In this document: positions 24,483 through 33,306 of the stretch, one piece after another
Position numbering within the stretch: the stretch's first letter is position 1
How the letters are laid out: each line of letters begins with the position of its first letter
Assembly (NCBI GenBank): GCA_900557405.1
Contig: USSF01000016.1
Coordinates: forward strand, 1-37,388
Direction: 5' to 3'
Source: an uncultured Prevotella sp.
GTDB lineage: Bacteria; Bacteroidota; Bacteroidia; Bacteroidales; Bacteroidaceae
DNA: 37,388 nt
Made by a program: the position numbers and the translations under genes
The notes under the pieces: model-generated
What the model saw: only the letters and a program-made list of their open reading frames with translations
Database searches by the model: none
What the model was told of the DNA's origin: nothing

Positions 24483-24521
24483 CATAGTAATTAAACTTGA
24501 AAAATTTAGAATTGCATTTAT

Positions 24522-24581
24522 ATCACACAGGCGTACAGAATCAAGAGCAATCCATAGCCTACCGCGCCATGAGCCCGTGAT
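24522..24581 (-). promoter_or_regulatory. Possible structured 5' leader of the Omp28-like gene
   Basis: In the transcript, AUCAC-GGGC (24581-24573) can pair with GCCUGU-GUGAU (24532-24522), closing a loop of about 40 nt that contains GGCGCGG and GGCUAUGG. The leader from promoter to ATG is about 145 nt. I cannot match it to a known riboswitch class. Confidence 0.3.
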
Positions 24582-24615
24582 GCGTTTGCGTGTAAAAAAT
24601 ACCCAAAACGAACAT
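24559..24615 (-). other. Possible 18-aa leader peptide ORF
   Basis: ATG at 24615 opens MFVLGIFYTQTHHGLMAR and stops at TAG 24559. It lies inside the leader of the Omp28-like gene and overlaps the closing stem of the possible structure. It may be chance. Confidence 0.25.
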
Positions 24616-24630
24616 GCTCTTGGCACGCCA

Positions 24631-24638
24631 CAAAGATA
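24631..24638 (-). promoter_or_regulatory. -7 box upstream of the Omp28-like gene
   Basis: TATCTTTG on the minus strand. No good TTTG lies 19-22 bp upstream, so the -33 box is weak, which suggests activator dependence. Confidence 0.45.
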
Positions 24639-24671
24639 AAGACAGAATCTGAGAAATTAATATAATAATGG

Positions 24672-24716
24672 TTCGGGGCGTTCCAAATTCTTGAATTTGT
24701 AACGGAAAGCCCCGAA
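24672..24716 (-). terminator. Terminator of the TPR-AraC regulator gene
   Basis: Read leftward, TTCGGGGC pairs with GCCCCGAA around an inner ACAAATTC/GAATTTG pair, followed by CCATTATTATATT. It separates the regulator from the secreted-protein cluster. Confidence 0.6.
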
Positions 24717-24751
24717 AACAATAGGGAAAACAAATGAATCGAAGAAGTGCT

Positions 24752-26497
24752 TTATGAGTTTTTCATGTCGTTCTTCGCCATGTTCTGATACATCGAAGGG
24801 GTGAGACCGACGGTCTTTTTGAACACATTTATGAAAGTCGTGGGCGACTTGAAACCCACGCTTTCGGCTATTCCCTTAATCGTATAGTTGCCATATTTCT
24901 CCACATCGATAAGTCTCTCGCGTGCCATCTGGATACGATATGAATTAACGAAGGCATTGTAGTTTTTCTTGAAGGAATCGTTTATCACCTGGGACACGTA
25001 TTTGCTGTTCGAGCCAACAAGCTCCGCAAGTCTGTCGAGCGAGAAGTCCATGCTGCAGAATTCCGTGGTCTCCTCCATGACCTTCTCTATTCTGCGCTCT
25101 ATGATTTTCCGTCCTTCCTCATTGAGGTTGCTCGACTGGTACTTCTCCGACGTGTCATTCGCCGCCTGCTCCGTCTTTGCCTCGCTGTGTCCGTCATGCC
25201 TGGCCTGCAGTTCGTCTATCAGCCTGTTCTTTTTTTCAAGTTCCGCCGAAGTTTCCTTATACCGTCTCTCCAGTCTCTTCTGCATCTCCAGATTGTCCTT
25301 GTTCTGACGGAACAGACTGTGATAACTTTCGTTCAACTGCTTCTTCTGGCGGCTGACGATGACAAGCAATACGGCGATACACACCATGAACAGGAATATT
25401 CCGCCCATAATGACCCATTGGATACGTATGGTACGCGTGTTTTCCTCCTCGCTCTTGTGCAACGTGTCCAGCTCCTTTGTGGTTTCCTCCACTTCATGCA
25501 GGAAGAGCTTGTTCTTCGCAATGTCGAACTGCCTGATATTCTGCATGGAGTCCTTTATATTGATGTAAATAGCTCTATACTTGTTGGCGCTCTTGATATC
25601 ACCGTTTTTCTCGCATATTTCAGCGAGCTGCCTTGGCGTACCGATGAAGCGGAACAACACATTCCTCTTGTTCGCCTCATCATAACAGATTCTCAGGTAT
25701 TTTACCACGGAGTCCTGCTCGTCCAGTTTCATGTATGCCACATATATCTTCTGATATGCAAAGCAGATTGCCTGGGCGTCCAGATCGTTCTTTATGGCGA
25801 AAGAGGCAAGGAATTTGAATCTCTTGACAACATCCTTGTATTTTCCCTCCTTCATCTCTATGAGTCCCTTCGCGTAGTTGCTCAGATAAGTATGCTGAGG
25901 ATTCTTCAGGTCTCTGATAGCTTCCGCCTTCCTGTGGTATTTCTTTGCCTCGCTTATATGGTCTGTAATAATATTAAGGTTAGTGAGGTTTGAGAGTATC
26001 TTGAATTCTGTTTCCTTGTCGGGGTATCTGGAACAGTATGCATACCCCTTCTTGTAGTAGTTTATAGCCTTTTCATAGTCAAAGTAATACGAATATATAT
26101 TACCTATCACATTGTATAGCTGCGAGTTGTATTTCTTGTCCTTGCACAGCTTGGCTTTCTTTATTCCTTCTATTTCGGAGTCGAGCGCCTTGATGTAGCT
26201 GCCTATCTTGACATACAGTATACCCAACTTAACGTAAGCGAGGATACATTTCTGCTTTTCGCTCTCAGAGAGATTGTTGCTGAATCTGTTGGTTACAATG
26301 GTATAGAGCACGATTGCCCTCTCGTTATCTTCCGCCTCCTCATGCTTTTCCGCTGCTGCCATAATCTGTTCGCTCGACATCTTGTCGTATTTCTGGGCAA
26401 GTGCGGAGTATTGCGTATATGATGCCGACACTGCCTCTGTGCATGTTGAAGCAAAAAGCAGCATCGCCATAAACAAGCGAAGAATGAAATTAACCAT
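24752..26497 (-). CDS. Membrane-spanning TPR and AraC-type HTH transcription regulator
   Basis: The 581-aa protein has an N-terminal signal peptide (about residues 1-25), an exported TPR-rich region (about 30-330; for example YNVIGNIYSYYFDYEKAINY), one membrane helix (361-382), a cytoplasmic coiled coil (385-440) and a C-terminal AraC-type DNA-binding domain (484-573) with FSLDRLAELVGSNSKYVSQ and IKGIAESVGFKSPTTFINVF as the two helix-turn-helix units. This layout lets a periplasmic signal control DNA binding directly, without kinase or receiver domains. The MVN start at 26497 is preferred because it gives a proper signal peptide. It sits between the secreted cluster and the PUL; either could be its target. 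Confidence 0.88.
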   Translation of the reverse strand: MVNFILRLFMAMLLFASTCTEAVSASYTQYSALAQKYDKMSSEQIMAAAEKHEEAEDNERAIVLYTIVTNRFSNNLSESEKQKCILAYVKLGILYVKIGSYIKALDSEIEGIKKAKLCKDKKYNSQLYNVIGNIYSYYFDYEKAINYYKKGYAYCSRYPDKETEFKILSNLTNLNIITDHISEAKKYHRKAEAIRDLKNPQHTYLSNYAKGLIEMKEGKYKDVVKRFKFLASFAIKNDLDAQAICFAYQKIYVAYMKLDEQDSVVKYLRICYDEANKRNVLFRFIGTPRQLAEICEKNGDIKSANKYRAIYINIKDSMQNIRQFDIAKNKLFLHEVEETTKELDTLHKSEEENTRTIRIQWVIMGGIFLFMVCIAVLLVIVSRQKKQLNESYHSLFRQNKDNLEMQKRLERRYKETSAELEKKNRLIDELQARHDGHSEAKTEQAANDTSEKYQSSNLNEEGRKIIERRIEKVMEETTEFCSMDFSLDRLAELVGSNSKYVSQVINDSFKKNYNAFVNSYRIQMARERLIDVEKYGNYTIKGIAESVGFKSPTTFINVFKKTVGLTPSMYQNMAKNDMKNS

Positions 26498-26602
26498 ATT
26501 ATTGCTATTCAAAGTATTATCTATGTTATTATCTCTGCAAAGATTCTGCAAACCGACTGCAATGAAGCTTGCTTCAATTGCCGAAATGCAACCTATCTTA
26601 GG

Positions 26603-26610
26603 CAAAGGTA
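26603..26610 (-). promoter_or_regulatory. -7 box of the TPR-AraC gene
   Basis: TACCTTTG on the minus strand, preceded by a very T-rich stretch but no clear TTTG. The leader would be about 100 nt. The rest of 26611-26790 is AT-rich with no gene. Confidence 0.45.
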
Positions 26611-26790
26611 ATAAAAAACTAAAAAAAAAACGATAAAAACAGGAAAATTATATCGGGGGAGCAATATTAATTCAGAAGACCCGAATTATTCATTAATTAA
26701 ATTTTTCTTGTCAATAATCTTAGAATGAGGAAATACGTTTTTTTTGAACATTGATGAGATGCTCATCATCACCAGTAACGGGGAAATTAT

Positions 26791-26850
26791 AAAAGGACAG
26801 TCATAAAACGGCCTGATGTTTTCTCAAGTTGTTTTTATGACTGTCCTTTT
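26791..26850 (-). terminator. Terminator of the PUL operon
   Basis: An 18-bp perfect stem (AAAAGGACAGTCATAAAA with its complement) surrounds a 24-nt loop, with A/T tracts on both sides so it could work in both directions. It lies 42 bp after the end of the rhamnosidase gene. Confidence 0.85.
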
Positions 26851-26891
26851 TTATAGTGCTTTTCTTGTTCCTTAGAACAATGACGATTCCG

Positions 26892-29800
26892 TTATCTGTT
26901 CAGATCGATTTGTTTGTGCACGATGCGGAATCTCCGCCATGTGTAGACACAGTGTAGAGTTCCGTCTTTTGCCTGTATGATGGCAGGATAAGAGTAGTCG
27001 CCAATCGGACTGTCCTCAAGCGTTATGATGTGCTCCCATTTCAATCCGTCGTCAGAAACGGCTATCGATACAGGATTTCTTGGACCCTTCGGCGTGCCGG
27101 GGATTGTCGCGAAGTCGTTGTATATGAGCACGTGTTTACCGTTGCTCATAGTCAGCGCGTCTGTGCCCGACTGATTGTTCGGCACGTCAATCAGCGTCAC
27201 CTTCGACCACGTGTCGCCGTTGTCGCTGCTCCATGTGGATGCAAGCCTGCCGTTCTTAGTCCTTCCTATAGCCTGCAGTCTGCCGTCTTTCAGTTTCAGT
27301 ATCGATGGCTGTATGCAGTATATCGGGTTGAGCTTGTGCTCTATGGTGTCGTCTGTTATCAGCGTGCCGTCGGGATTCATATCCACAGTAAGCGGGCGCA
27401 TTTCGCGTTCTATCGGTCCCACATATTTCCATTTTCCGGTATTCAGATCCATTATTTCGAAATGGAACTTCCATCCGCCCTCGTTTTCCGTGCTCGACGG
27501 ACATATCAGTCGTTCGCCCACAACCACCGGTTTGTTTTTTATCGGTCCCTGAAAACCTTCCGGCAGCGGTTCCTTCTTCGACCAAGTCTTTCCTCCGTCC
27601 TTGCTCTTCACTACCCATCCGGTCCAGTCGTTCATCACCCATCCGATTTTGAAGAATAGCCACAGTTCCTTGTTCGGCATTTCGAACAGCACAGGGTTCC
27701 AGCATGCCTTGCGGTAGAGTCCGGTCGGGATAGAGTCCTTTTTCGATTCTGCCCACGTCTTGTTCACTCCGACGATAGGTCCAGTCTCAGCTTTCGCACA
27801 CGTGGTGTCCATTCTTGCTATCCGTGCTTCTTCCGTGCCGAGCTTGAACACACCGTCAGCCACGAGCTGCGGCTCGCTCCATTTGTCGCTGCCTTTGGGC
27901 TTGCGGTTCACCCATATACATACATCCGGGTTCCGTTCCTTAGTTCCCCCGAAGTATGTGGCAACGAGGTCGCCGTTGTCGAGTTCCACTATTGACGATG
28001 CGTGGCATTGCGGAAAGTCAGTCTGCTTGTATACGAACTCATCCTTTATCACCCTCTTGTCGGCAAAGCTGTATTTGCAGTCGAATGTGTATTTGCCAGA
28101 GCCTACGGTTTTAGTCTCGCCGTTAGGCAGACATACCTCCGCTGTTATTCCCACCGGCACCTCTATGTTCCAGTGCAGCGTCTCCAGGTCCTTGTTCCAT
28201 GCCGATTTGATACGGCCGTAAGGTGTTTCGTAGCTCACGTCAACGCTGTCGAGCTCTTCAATCTCGAAGTTCGGCTTCATCACCGTATTCCTGTATCCGG
28301 CAGATCCTTTGGCATTCTTTATGCCGCCCAGGTTCTCGTAGCACCACGGCAGCAGGTCGCCCAGCAGCATCACGTGGTTTCCAGAGTTCATCCATGGGTT
28401 CGCCTTGTCGCCGTTCCATAGTTCCCATATCGTGGTGGCACCATGCCTGAGCATATATCCCCATGAAGGATACGTATCGTTGGTTGCCAGCATATAGGCC
28501 ACATCCGCAAAGCCGTTTTCCGACAGTCCGCGCATGAGCCATGATATTCCGATCACTCCGCATGGTACATGCCCCTTGTTTGCCGTCATAATGTTTGCCA
28601 CCACGTTTCTCACCACATCCTCCTTGCAGCTATCCGGCACAATGCCCAGTGCCAGCGGCAGCAGGTTTGCCGTTGCCGTATTGTTGCCGTAGAACACACT
28701 GTCCGGATACAGCACATGGTCGTGCCGTACTGAAGTGCCGCGCTTCACGAAAAGGAATTTTCTGTTGAAAGCCTCTGTCATTCTTTTTTCCAATTCGCTG
28801 TAGTAAGGTACGTCGCCCTCCTGCTTGGCTATGCGTGCGAATTTCTGCATCAGCCTCATGTTCCTAATCATGTATGCCGTAGAGATAAGTCTTCCGTCGG
28901 TTTGCCTTGCCGGGTCCTTGGAGTGTATCAGCGCGAGGTCTTCGGGCGGCACACACCAGTCGCCGTATTTGTCCTTCTCTATGATTCCGTCTTTCATGTA
29001 TTCGTCAACCACGTGTCCCGCCCATTTCTTCAAAGCAGGGTAGGATGCAATGGCAGCCTCGCTGTTGCCGAATTGAGTGTAGAGCATATCGCATCCGAAG
29101 GGCAGAGCCGACGGCCACGTTATGTCGTCGTTGTAGTATGACCAGTATGCCGGCGACACGTCGCACAGTACTCCGTCGCTCCTCTGCGACTCACAGATGT
29201 CTCGCATCCATTTCGTGTATAGCCTCTCGTTGTTGAACAGGAATGATTCCCCCAGGCAGCCCATCACCCTGTCGCCCAGCCACGGTTGGCGTTCGTTGCG
29301 CTGCGGACAGTCGGTCGGGAATCCCTTATAGTTCGACAGAATCCCCCACCATGCGTTCTTGTATACGCCGTTCAGGATGTCGTTGTTTGTATGGAATGAG
29401 CCAATGCTCTCCATCTCGTCTGCCACCACCTGTGCCTCCACGTCCGTGGCGGCAACCGATTCCGCACCTTTAATCTCCACGAATCTGAATCCGTGGTATA
29501 CAAAGGTAGGGTGCCATGCTCTGTCTTTCTCGTTGCCGGAGCATACATATTTGTCTTCCGTCTCGGCATCGCGCAGGTTGGCGATGAACAGCTCGCCGTT
29601 GTCGTCCAGCTTTTCGGCATATTTTATCTTTATCGTGTCGCCGCTATTGCCGCGCATCTTCATCTGCACCCATCCGGCCATGTTCTGTCCGAAGTCCACG
29701 ATGAATGTTCCGCGCCCTGTCCGTTTTATGCTTTGCGGCTTGAGTCTTGAAAGAATCTTCATGTTCGGTGCCGGCTGTCCGCGTAGCTCTCCCGTGGGGA

Positions 29801-30857
29801 TTGAAGCCCTGTCGGCGTTGCGCCATGCCGAGTCGTCGTAGCCCGGGTAGCTCCAGTTGCCGAGTTCCATCCTTGCGTCATACACCTCTCCGTCGTATTC
29901 GTTGTTCGAGCGTATCGGTCCTGCCGTTGTCGCCTTCCATTTCTCCGACGAACTGAATGTGCGGCTTGAGCCGTCGTCATATTCCACTACAATCATTACG
30001 CGGCATTTCGGAAATCCCATGAACGGTGTTTTCCAGTGCTTGTCGTATCTCATCGGCACCGTTCTTCCGTTTCCCAGTATTATGCCCACGCACGCCTTTC
30101 CTTGCTTTTCCGTCTTTGCGAGCGAATTTGTAATGTCGAGCGTGTTGTATATGACAGACTCCCTCGTGTCTGTCTGTTGCGGCGCGAGCACGTCGGTGCC
30201 TTGTCTCTGTGCGTTCACATACAGTTCGTACAGTCCGAGTGCCGCCACATAAGCCGTTGCCTGCTTGATTTTTTTTCCGTGTTCCAGTTCTATTTCCGTG
30301 CGCAGGTATCTGGCGTTCACGCGTGTCTTGAACCCCATGCTCTCGCCCTTGTCGAGCTCGTCTATTCCAATCCATCTTCCGCTCCAGTGTTCTTCGCCGA
30401 TTATTCCTGTTGAGAATAGCTGCGGCTCAGCCCATTCGGAGTTTCCGTTGTTTGTCGTTACCCTCACGGTCCAGTAGGCGCGCTGGTTGTCCTTCAGCTT
30501 CGCTCCGCTATACGGAATCCATAGCTGTTCGTTTGAACTTACAGTGCCGGAGTCCCACAAGTCAGCCTTCCCTTCGGCAAGCATTTCGCGGCTTGATGCC
30601 ACGAGAATTCTGTATGCCGTCTGTATTGTAGAATTTTTCCCGCTCTGTATCTGCCATGAGAATCGTGGGGTTCTCGTACCGAGTCCCAGGGGAGCCTTCA
30701 TGTTCTCCGTGAGTAGCTTCACCGCCTTTGTCCCTTCCGCTTTCGCCGTCGTTGCTTTCCTGTTTTTTGCCGCATCGGTATGTATTGCCGGTGTCGTGGT
30801 CAAGAGAGCTGTAAGCAGCAGCGGCATCAGCGCTGTCTTGTATTTTATGCCTGTCAT
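26892..30857 (-). CDS. GH78-type alpha-L-rhamnosidase fused to a sialidase-like BNR propeller
   Basis: The 1321-aa enzyme has a signal peptide (about 1-29), beta-sandwich modules (about 45-480, including the rhamnosidase N-terminal carbohydrate-binding-like part), the GH78 alpha/alpha barrel (about 485-835) and C-terminal sandwich (to about 925), then a BNR_2 sialidase-like propeller (about 940-1315). GH78 catalytic landmarks are present: TDCPQRNERQPWLGD (515-529) and GATTIWELWNGD (806-817), giving the expected acidic residues. The propeller has Asp-box repeats SKDGGKTW (1085-1092), SSDNGDTWS and SDDGLKW. True sialidase activity is unproven. Two enzymes in one exported chain suggest sequential removal of rhamnose and a linked sugar in the periplasm or at the surface. 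Confidence 0.9.
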   Translation of the reverse strand: MTGIKYKTALMPLLLTALLTTTPAIHTDAAKNRKATTAKAEGTKAVKLLTENMKAPLGLGTRTPRFSWQIQSGKNSTIQTAYRILVASSREMLAEGKADLWDSGTVSSNEQLWIPYSGAKLKDNQRAYWTVRVTTNNGNSEWAEPQLFSTGIIGEEHWSGRWIGIDELDKGESMGFKTRVNARYLRTEIELEHGKKIKQATAYVAALGLYELYVNAQRQGTDVLAPQQTDTRESVIYNTLDITNSLAKTEKQGKACVGIILGNGRTVPMRYDKHWKTPFMGFPKCRVMIVVEYDDGSSRTFSSSEKWKATTAGPIRSNNEYDGEVYDARMELGNWSYPGYDDSAWRNADRASIPTGELRGQPAPNMKILSRLKPQSIKRTGRGTFIVDFGQNMAGWVQMKMRGNSGDTIKIKYAEKLDDNGELFIANLRDAETEDKYVCSGNEKDRAWHPTFVYHGFRFVEIKGAESVAATDVEAQVVADEMESIGSFHTNNDILNGVYKNAWWGILSNYKGFPTDCPQRNERQPWLGDRVMGCLGESFLFNNERLYTKWMRDICESQRSDGVLCDVSPAYWSYYNDDITWPSALPFGCDMLYTQFGNSEAAIASYPALKKWAGHVVDEYMKDGIIEKDKYGDWCVPPEDLALIHSKDPARQTDGRLISTAYMIRNMRLMQKFARIAKQEGDVPYYSELEKRMTEAFNRKFLFVKRGTSVRHDHVLYPDSVFYGNNTATANLLPLALGIVPDSCKEDVVRNVVANIMTANKGHVPCGVIGISWLMRGLSENGFADVAYMLATNDTYPSWGYMLRHGATTIWELWNGDKANPWMNSGNHVMLLGDLLPWCYENLGGIKNAKGSAGYRNTVMKPNFEIEELDSVDVSYETPYGRIKSAWNKDLETLHWNIEVPVGITAEVCLPNGETKTVGSGKYTFDCKYSFADKRVIKDEFVYKQTDFPQCHASSIVELDNGDLVATYFGGTKERNPDVCIWVNRKPKGSDKWSEPQLVADGVFKLGTEEARIARMDTTCAKAETGPIVGVNKTWAESKKDSIPTGLYRKACWNPVLFEMPNKELWLFFKIGWVMNDWTGWVVKSKDGGKTWSKKEPLPEGFQGPIKNKPVVVGERLICPSSTENEGGWKFHFEIMDLNTGKWKYVGPIEREMRPLTVDMNPDGTLITDDTIEHKLNPIYCIQPSILKLKDGRLQAIGRTKNGRLASTWSSDNGDTWSKVTLIDVPNNQSGTDALTMSNGKHVLIYNDFATIPGTPKGPRNPVSIAVSDDGLKWEHIITLEDSPIGDYSYPAIIQAKDGTLHCVYTWRRFRIVHKQIDLNR

Positions 30858-30889
30858 TATAAAGTGATGATTTGTTTTTTTTTATTGAA

Positions 30890-30926
30890 AATAAGGTGCC
30901 CGGAGCATAAGTCCGAACACCTTATT
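30890..30926 (-). other. Intra-operon hairpin between the small lipoprotein and the rhamnosidase
   Basis: AATAAGGTG pairs with CACCTTATT, and TCGGA with TCCGG inside. In the leftward transcript it is followed by TTCAATAAAAAA, so termination is partial at best. It may lower expression of the enzyme relative to the transporter genes. Confidence 0.5.
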
Positions 30927-30961
30927 TATATATGCATATCAGGTTTTGTCCAGACGCGTGG

Positions 30962-31444
30962 CTATTGTTTGCTGCTGTCTGAGCCGTTCACCTTTGTTCC
31001 TTTGAACACGACAGAGTATTTCTTCACTCCGCGCCCTGTTATTATCGACAGCGTCAGGTGTGTTTCCACATTCTTGTTGCTGTCCACTCTTCCGAGGAAT
31101 GCAGAGCCGAGAGCGTTCGCATTGTTGTGGTTCGAGAATGCGAATCCACTGTTGCTGTGCGATACGTTTGCAATACAGCTGCTGTTCACTTCCCATTCTA
31201 CGCATTTGAAGTTGATGTCTGCCGTATAGTCTCCGGCTGCCGTCATGGTCATTGTCCCTTTCGCTTCTTCCGTTTCGGCGTTTTCCACTCCCTGCCTTGT
31301 GCGGTAGTATGTGCCTTCATACACTCCTGCTGCATCGTTTGCTGCAGTGTTGCTGAATGTCGTTTCGTCGTTGTCATCGCTGCATCCTGCAAGTAGTGTC
31401 ACTGCCAGCAGTGCGCTCAGAAACATATATAATGTCTTTTTCAT
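30962..31444 (-). CDS. PUL-encoded small lipoprotein
   Basis: The 160-aa protein has a type II signal peptide (MKKTLYMFLSALLAVTLLAGC, lipid-anchored Cys21), followed by an Asp-rich spacer (SDDNDETT) and a beta-rich domain of about 125 residues. In PULs, lipoproteins at this position are often surface glycan-binding proteins, but this one is small for that and I do not recognise the fold. It begins 19 bp after the SusD stop, clearly in the same operon. Confidence 0.75.
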   Translation of the reverse strand: MKKTLYMFLSALLAVTLLAGCSDDNDETTFSNTAANDAAGVYEGTYYRTRQGVENAETEEAKGTMTMTAAGDYTADINFKCVEWEVNSSCIANVSHSNSGFAFSNHNNANALGSAFLGRVDSNKNVETHLTLSIITGRGVKKYSVVFKGTKVNGSDSSKQ

Positions 31445-31463
31445 TTTCTTTTCTTTTTGAAGA

Positions 31464-33275
31464 TTAGTATCCAGGGTTCTGGTCGGCAGATGTCAGTGCC
31501 GTGTTTGTCTCGATTTCCTTTGCCGGTATCGGACGCAGCCATTTTATCTCTCCGCGTGTGTTTGCCATCTGCTCCGCTGATGATATGCCGTCGTTGTAGG
31601 CAATGCAGTAGCGCACAAGCTGGCGCGTGCGGCGCAGGTCAACCCATCGTGTGGTCTCGGCGTACAGTTCGCGTGCGCGCTCGTCGAGTATGAGGTCGAG
31701 CATCGTCAGTGTTCCGAACGAAGCCTGGCGCTCGTAGTTCGGTGCGTAGTCGGCGAGTGAGTTCAGATGCTTGGCGTGTGCTCTGTCGCGCACGGCGTTC
31801 ACGTAATCCAGTGCCGTCACCTCGTCACCCAGCATATAGTATGCTTCTGCTGCAACGAGATAGATGTCGCTCAGATGGAACACCGGAATGTCGCGGTAGT
31901 CGCAGTTTCCGGAGTTCACCATGTCGGTATTCGGATCGTCGAACTTCTTCACCGGCGGTACAGAACCGGCGTTCACTCTCTTGTAGTCGTCGTAGTCTCT
32001 CACGTCGATTTTGTCGATGCCTCCCTCCTCGTTGAACCACCAGAAAGCCATGTCGCCCTTCTTGAGCAGTGCCACGTGTCCGAGGTTCGGGTTGTTGCCT
32101 TTGATGAATCGCATCTTGTTTTCGGCTATGTATTGGTCTATTTCTGAGCGGTCTGTCCAGTATGGGAAGTATTTGAATGCTATCTGCATCTTTGCCTTTG
32201 CTTCTTCGGTGGCGTTGTAGTAGGCGTAGTAGCCTGTCGTGAGCCACTGTCCCGGTGTGTAGTTGTAGATGGTGGTCATGAACGTGCCGTCGAAGCGGTC
32301 GTCGCCCTTGTCGAACAGGTATAGGCTCTTCAGCGACGGTGCGAGGTTGGCGTCGCAGTTCTTCAGTCCGCCGAAGGTCACGTTGCCGTATTCGCTGCCG
32401 TATGTGTTTTGGCGGCTGTTTCCTCCCGTCAGCACGTCGCCCGGATAGCCGGCGCGGTCGTACTGCACTGAGAAAATCTCCTCGGCGTTGCCCTCGTTCT
32501 TCGGCGACCATTTGTCTTCGAACGACATGGTGAGTGTCTGTCCGGCGATTGTCTCCTTTGCATACTGTGCAGCTTTCTCAAAGTATGATTTTCCTTCCAC
32601 GCTGTATGTTCCGTGTGCAGCGTCTTCAAGCTTCGTGTCGATGTCCCATCCTGCTGCGAGGCAAACCTTTGCGAGCAGGGCTTTCACGGCACGGCGGCTT
32701 ACATTGCCGTTGTGGTCGTTGTCGGGCAGTTCCGCACAGTCTTTTATTCCTTCCAGCTCTGCTATCGTCTTGTCGTATATGTCCTTGAGCGGTGTGCGCG
32801 GATAGTTGTCTTCCGAACTGTTGATGTAGTAGTCCACATACGGCACCGAGCCGAACTGCTGTGTGAGCTGGTAGTAGCCGAGGCAGCGCATGAATTTCGC
32901 TTCTGCCTCATACTTCGTGTTGCCCTGACAGTATGCGAGCAGCTCGTTGGCGTGCAGTATCAGGTCGTAGCAGCTCTTGTAGTAGTCTGCCACGTCGGCA
33001 TCCTCCGGTGTGAATTTGTAGCCCTGATAGTCGTTCACGGTTGTCGACTTTGTTGTCGTATACAGGTCTGTGCCCCATTCTGTCAGTGCCGTTTCGTTTA
33101 CTATCGGCTTTATCGTGGCATACATCGACACTCTGAGGGCCTCTACAGCCTCCAGTTTTTCCAGGTGCTTTTTTGCATCCACGTTTGATTTGTTTTCCAC
33201 GTCCAGACTGCATCCCGTGAGGACTGCTGCTCCTGCCAGAGCTGCAATGAGGGTGGAATGGATATAATTTTTCAT
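31464..33275 (-). CDS. SusD/RagB family glycan-binding lipoprotein
   Basis: The 603-aa protein carries a lipobox at VLTGC (Cys22) and the SusD features: an N-terminal helical TPR-like part with SCYDLILHANELLAYC-type sequence, DIYLVAAEAYYMLGDEVTAL near the C-terminal third and the closing EIKWLRPIPAKEIETN...NPGY. SusD caps the SusC barrel and binds the incoming oligosaccharide. Met5 (33275) is preferred over an ATG four codons earlier because it starts the standard MKNYIHS signal. It lies 31 bp after SusC, the usual arrangement. Confidence 0.95.
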   Translation of the reverse strand: MKNYIHSTLIAALAGAAVLTGCSLDVENKSNVDAKKHLEKLEAVEALRVSMYATIKPIVNETALTEWGTDLYTTTKSTTVNDYQGYKFTPEDADVADYYKSCYDLILHANELLAYCQGNTKYEAEAKFMRCLGYYQLTQQFGSVPYVDYYINSSEDNYPRTPLKDIYDKTIAELEGIKDCAELPDNDHNGNVSRRAVKALLAKVCLAAGWDIDTKLEDAAHGTYSVEGKSYFEKAAQYAKETIAGQTLTMSFEDKWSPKNEGNAEEIFSVQYDRAGYPGDVLTGGNSRQNTYGSEYGNVTFGGLKNCDANLAPSLKSLYLFDKGDDRFDGTFMTTIYNYTPGQWLTTGYYAYYNATEEAKAKMQIAFKYFPYWTDRSEIDQYIAENKMRFIKGNNPNLGHVALLKKGDMAFWWFNEEGGIDKIDVRDYDDYKRVNAGSVPPVKKFDDPNTDMVNSGNCDYRDIPVFHLSDIYLVAAEAYYMLGDEVTALDYVNAVRDRAHAKHLNSLADYAPNYERQASFGTLTMLDLILDERARELYAETTRWVDLRRTRQLVRYCIAYNDGISSAEQMANTRGEIKWLRPIPAKEIETNTALTSADQNPGY

Positions 33276-33306
33276 AAGAATTGTCATTGTTTGTATGGTT
33301 AAACTT

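Noticed and set aside
26752..26769. Short inverted repeat GATGAG...CTCATC as an operator of the TPR-AraC gene.
   Set aside because: It is only 6 bp per arm and more than 140 bp upstream of the -7 box; too weak to claim.
31058..33188. Several plus-strand ORFs (up to 191 aa) across the small lipoprotein and SusD genes.
   Set aside because: Cys/Val/Arg-rich antisense translations typical of the complement of well-coded genes.
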